The notes under the pieces are model-generated. The model did not search any database. It worked only from the letters and a program-made list of their open reading frames with translations, and was not told the DNA's origin. The position numbers and the translations under genes are program-made. A stretch of DNA of 24,543 nucleotides from Candidatus Omnitrophota bacterium (GTDB taxonomy: Bacteria; Omnitrophota; 4484-213), in contig DAOWIN010000118.1 in the NCBI GenBank assembly GCA_030640885.1, forward strand, positions 1 to 24,543. Reading direction: 5' to 3'. Each line of letters opens with the position of its first letter. Positions within the stretch are counted from its first letter, which is position 1. This document shows positions 1 to 5,925 of this stretch, one piece after another.

Positions 1-2
1 AA

Positions 3-644
3 ACTTATGAAAGCATTACTAATGTGGGCGGCTCATTTGAAAGATGCCTTAAAGGTATTAATCTACTCAAAGAAAACGGCATCTATGTTTGCCTTAAGGC
101 AATGGCTATGAATTTAAATAGAAATGAAATTAGCCGCGTAAAAGAATTTGCCAAAAATATTAATGTCCGTTTTCAATATGGTTATCTCCTTCATTCTAAG
201 ATTGACGGCTCTAAACAACCTTTGTGTTATCGTCTGCCGCCAGAAGAAATAATGGAACTTACTGAAGAGATGTGCGTTCCCCGTTTGCATCAAAGCACTG
301 TAAAGGTGCTGGATAGAGATTTTAAGAAGGAATTTTTTTACTGCAGTGCGGGTAGAAATTCCTTTGCCATTACTCCCTATGGCGAGATGAATCTTTGTCT
401 TCAATACCGTTTTCCTAAGTATGACTTGAGAAAAGGAAGCGTTGCTTCCGGCTGGAGAGAATTGACCGATTATGTTAAATCAGCGTTGCCAAGCGAGAAT
501 TATGAATGCGATAAATGTGAATTTAGGCAATACTGCAACTGGTGTCCGGCAGACGGGCTTTTGGAGTGCGGGGATAGAAACGCCTGCGTTCCATATCTTA
601 AAGAAATTGCGAGATTGAGGAAAGAGAAAAGGATAGAGGTATAA
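3..644 (+). CDS. Radical SAM/SPASM domain protein, C-terminal part
   Basis: The reading frame is open to the window edge, so the start and the radical SAM CxxxCxxC motif lie upstream and are not seen. What remains is the end of the barrel and a full SPASM domain. Counting from Val/Met at base 24, cysteines lie at 107 and 125 (with Gly120 between), then 162, 165, 171, 174, and further at 182 and 188. This is close to the SPASM pattern Cx9-15Gx4C...Cx2Cx5Cx3C...C, which binds auxiliary 4Fe-4S clusters. Such proteins use SAM radicals to modify ribosomal peptides or enzyme substrates in the cytoplasm. The stop is 4 bases before an HPr-kinase-like gene, an arrangement recalling the SynChlorMet (Scm) cassettes. 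The peptide substrate is not in the window. The family call is firm; the RiPP role is inferred. Confidence 0.88.
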   Translation, partial: TYESITNVGGSFERCLKGINLLKENGIYVCLKAMAMNLNRNEISRVKEFAKNINVRFQYGYLLHSKIDGSKQPLCYRLPPEEIMELTEEMCVPRLHQSTVKVLDRDFKKEFFYCSAGRNSFAITPYGEMNLCLQYRFPKYDLRKGSVASGWRELTDYVKSALPSENYECDKCEFRQYCNWCPADGLLECGDRNACVPYLKEIARLRKEKRIEV

Positions 645-648
645 AACG

Positions 649-1608
649 ATGCAAGAAATTAAACTAAAAATCGCTAATATCGGGATTAGGCTTCAATGGG
701 AACAAATAACAATAGAGGATTTAGAGCATATCTTCTATAAGGATTTTGTCTTTAAAGATGAACAATCGACAGAGGTGGATTTGCGAATTCATCGCGGCGG
801 TTTCCCTGAATATCCACAAGAGGAAATGATTTTTGATGCAATGGAAAATCGCTGGCGGCTATATAATTACAATGGTAAATATGTGATGGAAATATTCTCT
901 GCTACACCCCCTCATCCTAAGGAAACTGTAGCTTTGATAGAGAAAGACTTCAGCCGTGGGCAGGTTTGGGCTAAACCGAAAGATAGAGGAGTTAGGAGAG
1001 AGGAGTTAGGATTTAGGAAAAAGGAATTAGGAGTTAGGAGAGAGCCCTCAAATTTATCGCTTATTAACTTAATGCGGCCCTTGGCTGAGATTTTAGTAAT
1101 AAATCATCTCTCTAAAGACAAGGGGCTATTGACTCATGCTTTGGGCGTGGATGATGAAGGCGAGGGTATGGTTTTTTTTGGCGCCTCAGGGGCAGGGAAA
1201 AGCACATTGGCAAATTTGTATAAGCAATATAGCAAAAACACCGTTATTCTCAATGATGAGCGGCTCATTATTAAAAAAGAAAAGCATAAATTCTATCTTT
1301 ACGGCACACCCTGGCCAGGAGGAGGATTTACAGCCTCTAATCATAAAGTGGAATTGAAAAAGGTGTTTTTTATAAAACATGGCCGTCAAAATAGGGTTAT
1401 CCCCGAGCCAACTATATTGCTGATGAAAAGAATGTTTCAGCAATTGTTTCTTCCTTTTTGGGATAAAGCGGGAATAGATTTTACGCTTGGATTTTGCGAG
1501 GAGTTAGTTCGCAGTATCCCTTCTCATAGATTAGCCTTTGTTAATGATGAGAAGGTAATTGATTTTGCGAGAAAGGCGAGAAAAAATGAGAGAGGAATTT
1601 GGAATTAG
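649..1608 (+). CDS. HPr-kinase-like P-loop protein (ScmC/HprK-related)
   Basis: A 319-residue protein with a Walker A motif GASGAGKST at residues 178-186, preceded by LLTHALGV, as in HPr kinase-related proteins. A following LNDE (201-204) and YGTPWPGG (218-225) match the acidic and GTPW segments of the HprK-like family. The first 110 residues form a separate N-terminal domain that I cannot name. Family members associated with peptide-maturation clusters include ScmC and the lasso-peptide kinases that phosphorylate the peptide's C-terminus; the substrate here is unknown. The start is supported by GAGGT at 636-640, eight bases before the ATG. The gene directly follows the radical SAM gene. Residues 114-134 are an in-frame heptapeptide repeat, and the last residues and the stop codon lie in related purine-rich repeat DNA, so the C-terminus may be shortened or changed. 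Confidence 0.8.
   Translation: MQEIKLKIANIGIRLQWEQITIEDLEHIFYKDFVFKDEQSTEVDLRIHRGGFPEYPQEEMIFDAMENRWRLYNYNGKYVMEIFSATPPHPKETVALIEKDFSRGQVWAKPKDRGVRREELGFRKKELGVRREPSNLSLINLMRPLAEILVINHLSKDKGLLTHALGVDDEGEGMVFFGASGAGKSTLANLYKQYSKNTVILNDERLIIKKEKHKFYLYGTPWPGGGFTASNHKVELKKVFFIKHGRQNRVIPEPTILLMKRMFQQLFLPFWDKAGIDFTLGFCEELVRSIPSHRLAFVNDEKVIDFARKARKNERGIWN
988..1050 (+). repeat. In-frame 21-nt tandem repeat
   Basis: Three 21-base units start at 988, 1009 and 1030 and encode GVRREEL, GFRKKEL and GVRREPS. The 14-base string GGAGTTAGGAGAGA occurs exactly at 988-1001 and again at 1030-1043. It lies between the N-terminal domain and the P-loop domain of the HprK-like protein, where an insertion would be tolerated. 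The 21-base period keeps the frame. Confidence 0.85.
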
Positions 1609-1639
1609 GAGATAGGAGAATAGGAGAAAGGAGGAAGGA
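1594..1639 (+). repeat. Purine-rich GGAATTAGGA/GATAGGAGAA repeat array
   Basis: Degenerate purine-rich units (GGAATTTGGAATTAGGAG, then GATAGGAGAATAGGAGAAAG) run across the 3' end of the HprK-like gene. The stop codon TAG at 1606-1608 lies in this array. GGAATTAGGAG also occurs in the internal repeat of the same gene (1023-1033), so the two arrays are related by sequence. Confidence 0.65.
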
Positions 1640-1645
1640 TCTTAA

Positions 1646-1810
1646 CACCTCACAGGTGTATGAAACTTCTTTCACCTGCGAGGTGAAGAAACTGAGCGAG
1701 GTTTCGTTTCGTTCAAGCGGAAATTTAGCGGAAATTTAGCGGAAAAGATTTCCGAGATGGTTTTAAAAAAGGAAATGGAAATTTTGGCTTAAAGGGGGAG
1801 TAGGGGGATT
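1646..1810. repeat. Palindromic intergenic element with 11-nt tandem repeat
   Basis: The 278-base gap before the toxin gene holds dense structure. CACCTCACAGGTG (1646-1658) and CACCTGCGAGGTG (1673-1685) are a 13-base inverted pair with one mismatch, and each is also nearly palindromic by itself. GAAAC (1688-1692) can pair with GTTTC (1701-1705). AGCGGAAATTT is repeated in tandem at 1716-1726 and 1727-1737, with a partial third copy, and CGGAAAT (1729-1735) can pair with ATTTCCG (1748-1754). Two G-runs, GGGGGAG and GGGGGAT, follow at 1794-1810. It could be a dispersed palindromic (REP/MITE-like) element or a structured RNA. There is no coding ORF and no clear terminator U-run. Confidence 0.5.
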
Positions 1811-1849
1811 TAATGCGAAAAAGAGGGCAGTTAAATGGTAAATAATGTA

Positions 1850-1895
1850 TTGCAATTTAGACATAACTAAACTATAATACATAATTATGAATAGT
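1850..1895 (+). promoter_or_regulatory. Sigma70-type promoter and possible operator of the AbiE pair
   Basis: TTGCAA (1850-1855) and a perfect TATAAT (1873-1878) are separated by 17 bases, the ideal spacing. Transcription would start near 1885, only a base or two before the ATG at 1887, so the mRNA should be leaderless or nearly so; I see no Shine-Dalgarno sequence. ACTAT (1871-1875) and ATAGT (1891-1895) form an inverted pair centred on 1883 that overlaps the -10 box and the start codon. This would suit binding by the AbiEi-type regulator encoded downstream, but the arms are short and A+T rich. Confidence 0.7.
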
Positions 1896-2681
1896 ATAAT
1901 CTACAATTCATTACAATTAAGAGAAGTATTCCACTTAGAATTTTTAAGGTGGTTGGGGAAGAAAGTGAAAGTGGGATACTATTCTCTCAAGGGAGGAGTA
2001 AACCTGCGTTTTTTTTTCAAGAGTTTTCGCTATTCAGAGGATATGGATTTAGATATTCAGGAAGTGAAAGTAGAAGTTCTTAAAGAAATAGTTATGGGGA
2101 TACTCCAATCCAAGTCTTTTCAGGATAATCTTGCGCCTTTTGGAATAGAGAAGATTATTTCCCCAAATATGAGCAAGGCAAAACAAACCGAAACCACCCA
2201 AAGATTTAAAATTCATTTAATGACCTCTGCAGGAGAAGACCTTTTTACTAAGGTTGAATTTTCACGCAGGGGATTTAAGGGGAAGGTTGTTGTCCAATCT
2301 GTCTCAAATATTATTTTGCGTGCCTATAAATTAGCGCCTTTATTAGTTTCGCATTATGATATTCATTCTGCAATAATGCAAAAAATAGAAGCTCTTGCCG
2401 CAAGATCTATAGTTCAGGCGAGAGATATTTTTGACTTGTATATTTTAAGTTCTCAATATAGTCCTGTTAATATAAAAGACATCGAAATAAAAGATATTGA
2501 AATAAGCGATACTAAATTAAAAAAAGCATATGAAAATGTTTTTGAGATTAGCTTTGGACAATTCCAAGACACGATAATTTCTTATTTGTCTTCTGAAGAT
2601 CAGAATGTGTATAATGTGTCATCTTTATGGGATGAAATTAAATTAAAGGTAGGCAATTTTATTGAGGAATTGCAGAAATAA
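1887..2681 (+). CDS. AbiEii-type nucleotidyltransferase toxin
   Basis: A 264-residue protein of the nucleotidyltransferase AbiEii/AbiGii toxin family (type IV toxin-antitoxin and abortive phage infection). The nucleotidyltransferase signature is present: GGVNLRFF at 36-43 followed by SEDMDLD at 50-56, with Asp52 and Asp54 as likely metal ligands. KVEFSRRG (122-129) and the family motif with Lys166, Arg179, Asp180 and Asp183 (IMQKIEAL ... ARDIFDL) follow. These proteins transfer nucleotides to cellular targets such as tRNA and halt growth. The start codon lies at the predicted transcription start of a strong promoter. The antitoxin-like gene begins one base after the stop, so the order is toxin first, unlike classical abiEi-abiEii. 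Residues 196-210 are a 15-nt tandem repeat (IKDIE twice). Family call firm; toxicity inferred. Confidence 0.88.
   Translation: MNSIIYNSLQLREVFHLEFLRWLGKKVKVGYYSLKGGVNLRFFFKSFRYSEDMDLDIQEVKVEVLKEIVMGILQSKSFQDNLAPFGIEKIISPNMSKAKQTETTQRFKIHLMTSAGEDLFTKVEFSRRGFKGKVVVQSVSNIILRAYKLAPLLVSHYDIHSAIMQKIEALAARSIVQARDIFDLYILSSQYSPVNIKDIEIKDIEISDTKLKKAYENVFEISFGQFQDTIISYLSSEDQNVYNVSSLWDEIKLKVGNFIEELQK
2472..2516 (+). repeat. In-frame 15-nt tandem repeat in the toxin gene
   Basis: Three 15-base units start at 2472, 2487 and 2502 and encode IKDIE, IKDIE and ISDTK. The first two differ only at two third-codon positions. They lie after the conserved RDxxD motif, in the variable C-terminal region of the toxin. 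Confidence 0.8.
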
Positions 2682-2682
2682 T

Positions 2683-3300
2683 ATGGGCAAACAATCCATT
2701 TTGATTTTTATTAAAAAATTACATCGTCCGGTATGGACAACATATGAATTAGCGTCTATCTCAGGAAAATCTTTATCTGCCACAACACAGGCGCTTAATT
2801 TTCTCCAAAAACAGGGATTGATTTTTAAGATATATCGGGGCATTTGGGCAGAAGCGGATAATCAAAGATTAAGTCCATATTCTATAATCCCTTTTTTATT
2901 CCCTGCACAGCGCGCCTATGTCTCTTTTATAAGTGCGATGCACTTATACGGGATAATTGAACAGATTCCTCAAGTGATTACTCTTGCCTCAACTGCTCAT
3001 ACAAAAATAATTCATACAACAATAGGAACTTTTTCTGTTCATCGCTTATCCCCTTTGTTTTTTGACGGATTCAATTGGTATAAAAAAGGAGGCAGTTTTT
3101 TAATAGCAGAACCGGAAAAAGCATTGATTGATAGTTTATATCTTTCGGCATGCAGAAAAAAACAATTTAGTTATTTTCCCGAGTTGCATTTTCCAAAGTC
3201 TTTTAGTTTTAAGAAAGCAAAAAGATGGGCAAAGAAAATTCCTAATTCTAAAATTAGTTGTTATGTCCAGAAAAGATTGGAGATGTTTTTACCCCATTAG
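2683..3300 (+). CDS. AbiEi-type antitoxin / winged-helix regulator
   Basis: A 205-residue protein matching the AbiEi antitoxin-transcriptional regulator family. The N-terminal 60 or so residues form a winged helix-turn-helix (ELASISGKSLSATTQALNFL region, then KQGLIFKIYRGIW). The C-terminal domain has the family-type AEPEKALIDSLYLS segment near residues 143-156. Such proteins silence their operon by binding repeats in the promoter and neutralise the AbiEii toxin. I chose the ATG at 2683, one base after the toxin stop, over the in-frame TTG at 2662: it begins directly at the winged-helix sequence, though the GAGGA at 2664-2668 is rather far away. Translational coupling to the toxin is likely. 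No second promoter is visible. Confidence 0.85.
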   Translation: MGKQSILIFIKKLHRPVWTTYELASISGKSLSATTQALNFLQKQGLIFKIYRGIWAEADNQRLSPYSIIPFLFPAQRAYVSFISAMHLYGIIEQIPQVITLASTAHTKIIHTTIGTFSVHRLSPLFFDGFNWYKKGGSFLIAEPEKALIDSLYLSACRKKQFSYFPELHFPKSFSFKKAKRWAKKIPNSKISCYVQKRLEMFLPH

Positions 3301-3301
3301 A

Positions 3302-3396
3302 GTTAATAGAGTTTATGGAAGTTTATGGAGTTAATAGAGTTTATGGAGTTAAACCCAATAAACCCAATAAACTCCACAAACCCAACAAACCCTAAA
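3302..3396. repeat. Inverted pair of 9-nt tandem repeat arrays
   Basis: Two bases after the antitoxin stop, 9-base units alternate between GTTAATAGA and GTTTATGGA (3302-3347, with one extra A at 3320). At about 3351-3396 the same kind of unit runs on the other strand, read there as GGGTTTGTT, GGGTTTGTG, GAGTTTATT and GGGTTTATT. The two halves could fold into a long imperfect stem with G-U pairs, perhaps ending the toxin-antitoxin transcript, although no U-run follows. This fills nearly all of the 130-base gap; the rest (3397-3430) shows nothing recognisable. Confidence 0.7.
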
Positions 3397-3430
3397 TAGC
3401 TATTAAGGTCAGGAATCTGGTGTTAGAAAT

Positions 3431-4543
3431 ATGAATATAGAGAATTACCAAAATATTTTTTCACTCCTTAAAAATGAGTCTTCTATGCTGACAAAGGTTT
3501 CGGCAAACCAATGGAATGATTTTCTTTCCACTCCGAAATCCCATTGCATAATGCCCCTGCTTTATTGGCGGATTGGTAATTTGCCGATAGAATCCCGCCC
3601 GCCCGAAATTATTGCCAAGCGTATGAAAGAGGCATTTATAGAGGGTTATATCAGGTCTCTCCGAATGGAGAGGCAGGTCAGTGAGGTTACTGACGCCTTT
3701 CATAAACAGGGTATAGAAGTTCTTGTTTTGAAAGGCGCCGCTCTATGCTGGATGGTTTATCCTGACTCGGCAACAAGGCCATATTGCGATTTAGACCTGT
3801 TAGTTAAACCATTTCAGGTTGAGCGTGCCCGTTTGGCACTTGAAAAATTAGGCTATAAATGTAAGCAGAAAAGGTTTAGCGGTATCTATAAGGACATTTA
3901 CAAGGATGAAGAATTTATCCCCGCTGAGAACATAAAACATCGTTTTGCAATTGATCTCCACTGGGACTTGTGCAATTTCGCCAGAGTCAATCGCAGTATT
4001 GGGACAGAAGAGCTTTTTGTTAGGGCTGTCAAGGTTAAAACGCCGCGCTCAACCTTTAAAGCTCTGCATCCTGTAGATGCTCTCATCTATGCGGCTATTC
4101 ATATAAATAAACATAAGCAAACATCCTTAATATGGATTTATGACATAGCATTACTTGCAAGGCGGCTTGTCGTGCCCGAGGATTGGGAGGCATTACAACA
4201 AAGATGCGTAGATTGGAGAGGGCGGCAGGCAGTAGAAGATTTCTTGAAACTTGCCCAGGATTGGTATGGTATCAACCTTCCCCCTAAATTTGCTGATTTT
4301 TCTCTCTGGCCTAAACCAGCGGACAGTGAGCGTCTCGGACACAACTGGATGGGGAATTTGTTCAAAGTACATAAAATAAACTCTCCTGGAATTTTTGCAA
4401 AGATTCGTTGCTTATTCCATCTTCTTTTTCCCCACCCCGAGCATATTCGCATAAACTACCCGCCCGCACACAACTGTCTACTTGCTTTATCCTATATCCG
4501 CCGCTGGTTGAATTGGTTCGGAAAAGTTAATATGGATATTTGA
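3431..4543 (+). CDS. PF14907-type nucleotidyltransferase family protein
   Basis: A 370-residue protein of the uncharacterised nucleotidyltransferase family (NTP_transf_5 type). VLVLKGAALCWMVYP (98-110 region) is followed by RPYCDLDLLV (116-125), giving the family's KG...D-x-D arrangement with Asp120 and Asp122 as likely metal ligands, and by IDLHWDL further on. Members often lie beside HPr-kinase-like and PqqD-like genes in lasso-peptide and other peptide-modification clusters. That suggests this gene belonged with 3-1608 before the toxin-antitoxin pair came between. G+C is visibly higher than in the downstream sugar genes. Substrate and reaction are unknown. The start ATG has only a weak AGGAAT upstream. 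Confidence 0.8.
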   Translation: MNIENYQNIFSLLKNESSMLTKVSANQWNDFLSTPKSHCIMPLLYWRIGNLPIESRPPEIIAKRMKEAFIEGYIRSLRMERQVSEVTDAFHKQGIEVLVLKGAALCWMVYPDSATRPYCDLDLLVKPFQVERARLALEKLGYKCKQKRFSGIYKDIYKDEEFIPAENIKHRFAIDLHWDLCNFARVNRSIGTEELFVRAVKVKTPRSTFKALHPVDALIYAAIHINKHKQTSLIWIYDIALLARRLVVPEDWEALQQRCVDWRGRQAVEDFLKLAQDWYGINLPPKFADFSLWPKPADSERLGHNWMGNLFKVHKINSPGIFAKIRCLFHLLFPHPEHIRINYPPAHNCLLALSYIRRWLNWFGKVNMDI

Positions 4544-4602
4544 AATGTTCACTCCAAACGCAAAATTTCCCATAACCTTATTGAAATGCGAAAGTTCTAT
4601 TA

Positions 4603-5787
4603 ATGAGAAAATTATTTGAAAAAGCTGCTTTGCTTTTCCCAATTTTCCTTTATAAATTTCTAAATTCTCTTTTAGATTTTTTTCGGTTTTTTCTTTTCTG
4701 GCGAAAGAAAATATCCAAAGATGCCAAAAAAATTCTTATTTTTAGGGTGGGCAATATTGGCGATACGATTTGCGCTATTCCTTCAATGGCAGCAATAAGG
4801 AAGAATTTTCCAGCTGCAAAAATTGTTTTACTTTCTTCCCCGGGTAAAGAAGAAATGCCTGGGGCAAAAGAGCTACTTTCAGGCGTAGAATCTTTAGATG
4901 ACTTAATAATTTATTATCAGGAAGATATTAAAAACCCAAAGGGGAAAACCAATTTGATTAAGAGATTAAAAAAAGAAAAATTTGATTTATTTATTGAGTT
5001 TTCCCAGAGTTTAACTAACTTTAGCATTGAGATGAGGAATATAATCTTTGCAAAACTTATTGGAGCAAAATATGCCTGTGGATTCAGAATAAATGCTATT
5101 TGGCTATTTAAAAGGATTCAGTCAAAATATTTGAAATTTGATAATGAGGTAAAAAGATTGTTAAAGAAGCTTAAAAAAGAAGGGCTGAAAATTGGCGAGG
5201 TCTCATTTCCTTTGCCTATTTCAGAAGGGGATAAAAAAGTAGTAAATATTTTTTTAAGAGAATTTAATAATAAAAAATTTATAGCCATAAATCCTAATGC
5301 CAAAAGACAGACAAATTTATGGTCCCTGGACAAATTTGCCGAAGTTGGCAAATGTTTGCTTAGTAATTACAATGTTAATGTATTGATAATTGGAGGAAAG
5401 AAGGATAAAGAGAGGACAGACAAACTAAAAGGGATGATAGGAGAGGGAGCAATCAATGCAGTGGGTAGATTTAGTCTTTTGCAGACAATAGAGTTGTTAA
5501 AGCACTGTGAATTTTTAATCTCAAATGATACGGGAGCGGTTCATATGGCAGCAGCTGTAAAAACAGCAGTTATCGGCATATATTCAGCCAGAGATTTTAA
5601 AAATAAATGGTCTCCTTATGGAGAAAACAACATTGTTTTAAGAAAAGAACCAAAATGCCATACTTGTTTTAAAGAAGAATGTGAACAGCTTACTTGTTTA
5701 AAAGAAATAACCGTTGACGAGGTACTAAAAGCCGTAGAGAATATACATCAAAATGTAAAAGGCGAATTTCTGAAAAAGGAGGGATAA
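4603..5787 (+). CDS. Glycosyltransferase family 9 (heptosyltransferase-like)
   Basis: A 394-residue GT9 protein, related to ADP-heptose:LPS heptosyltransferases (GT-B fold). A hydrophobic segment at 8-33 may attach it to the inner membrane. ILIFRVGNIGDTICAIP at 44-60 is the N-terminal acceptor-domain signature. AINPNAKRQTNLWSL and the nucleotide-sugar motif ISNDTGAVHMAAAV (about 306-319) lie in the second domain. The C-terminal cysteine group (KCHTC ... C ... C) is common in this branch. It likely adds a sugar to a lipid-linked or LPS-core acceptor at the cytoplasmic face. The true sugar cannot be told from sequence. Its 3' end carries the AGGAGGG that serves the following epimerase remnant. 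Confidence 0.88.
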   Translation: MRKLFEKAALLFPIFLYKFLNSLLDFFRFFLFWRKKISKDAKKILIFRVGNIGDTICAIPSMAAIRKNFPAAKIVLLSSPGKEEMPGAKELLSGVESLDDLIIYYQEDIKNPKGKTNLIKRLKKEKFDLFIEFSQSLTNFSIEMRNIIFAKLIGAKYACGFRINAIWLFKRIQSKYLKFDNEVKRLLKKLKKEGLKIGEVSFPLPISEGDKKVVNIFLREFNNKKFIAINPNAKRQTNLWSLDKFAEVGKCLLSNYNVNVLIIGGKKDKERTDKLKGMIGEGAINAVGRFSLLQTIELLKHCEFLISNDTGAVHMAAAVKTAVIGIYSARDFKNKWSPYGENNIVLRKEPKCHTCFKEECEQLTCLKEITVDEVLKAVENIHQNVKGEFLKKEG

Positions 5788-5790
5788 GCA

Positions 5791-5919
5791 GTGGGCAGAA
5801 AAATTTTAATCACTGGGGGAGTTGGCTTTATTGGTTCATTTGAATGGGCAAAACAAACCTCTGCCATTGATAAATTTGACCAAGCGGCCAAAGAACTTCA
5901 AGAAAAGGGATTGGTTTAA
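5791..5919 (+). pseudogene. NAD-dependent sugar epimerase (SDR) remnant, internal deletion
   Basis: GTG at 5791 is preceded by a strong Shine-Dalgarno AGGAGGG at 5777-5783. The 42-residue product begins MGRKILITGGVGFIGS, the NAD-binding start of an extended SDR, then jumps directly to FEWAKQTSAIDKFDQAAKEL and ends EKGLV. That tail resembles the C-termini of extended SDR epimerases (dTDP-rhamnose 4-epimerase-like ones as I recall them). About 300 residues with the catalytic YxxxK are missing. An internal deletion that joined the two ends in frame is the simplest reading. It lies between the GT9 gene and wzx, where a sugar epimerase would be expected. A small functional peptide is much less likely. 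Confidence 0.7.
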
Positions 5920-5925
5920 AGTTCT

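Noticed and set aside
114..404. 96-residue open frame on the - strand
   Set aside because: It lies fully within the radical SAM/SPASM gene, has no recognisable domain and no ribosome site; a shadow frame.
1594..1886. Precursor peptide gene for the radical SAM cassette
   Set aside because: I found no start with a ribosome site followed by a credible short ORF here; the gap is repeats and palindromes.
2662..2682. TTG start for the antitoxin inside the toxin gene
   Set aside because: It adds seven residues with no family match; the ATG at 2683 starts at the winged-helix domain.
3302..3396. CRISPR array
   Set aside because: The units are 9 bases with no spacers, and the second half is inverted; there are no cas genes.
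4138..4452. 104-residue open frame on the - strand
   Set aside because: It is opposite the nucleotidyltransferase gene, whose family motifs and length are clear; the reverse frame shows no family features.
5791..5919. Functional small protein
   Set aside because: The residues are recognisable as the two ends of a long SDR epimerase, so a deletion remnant is the simpler reading.
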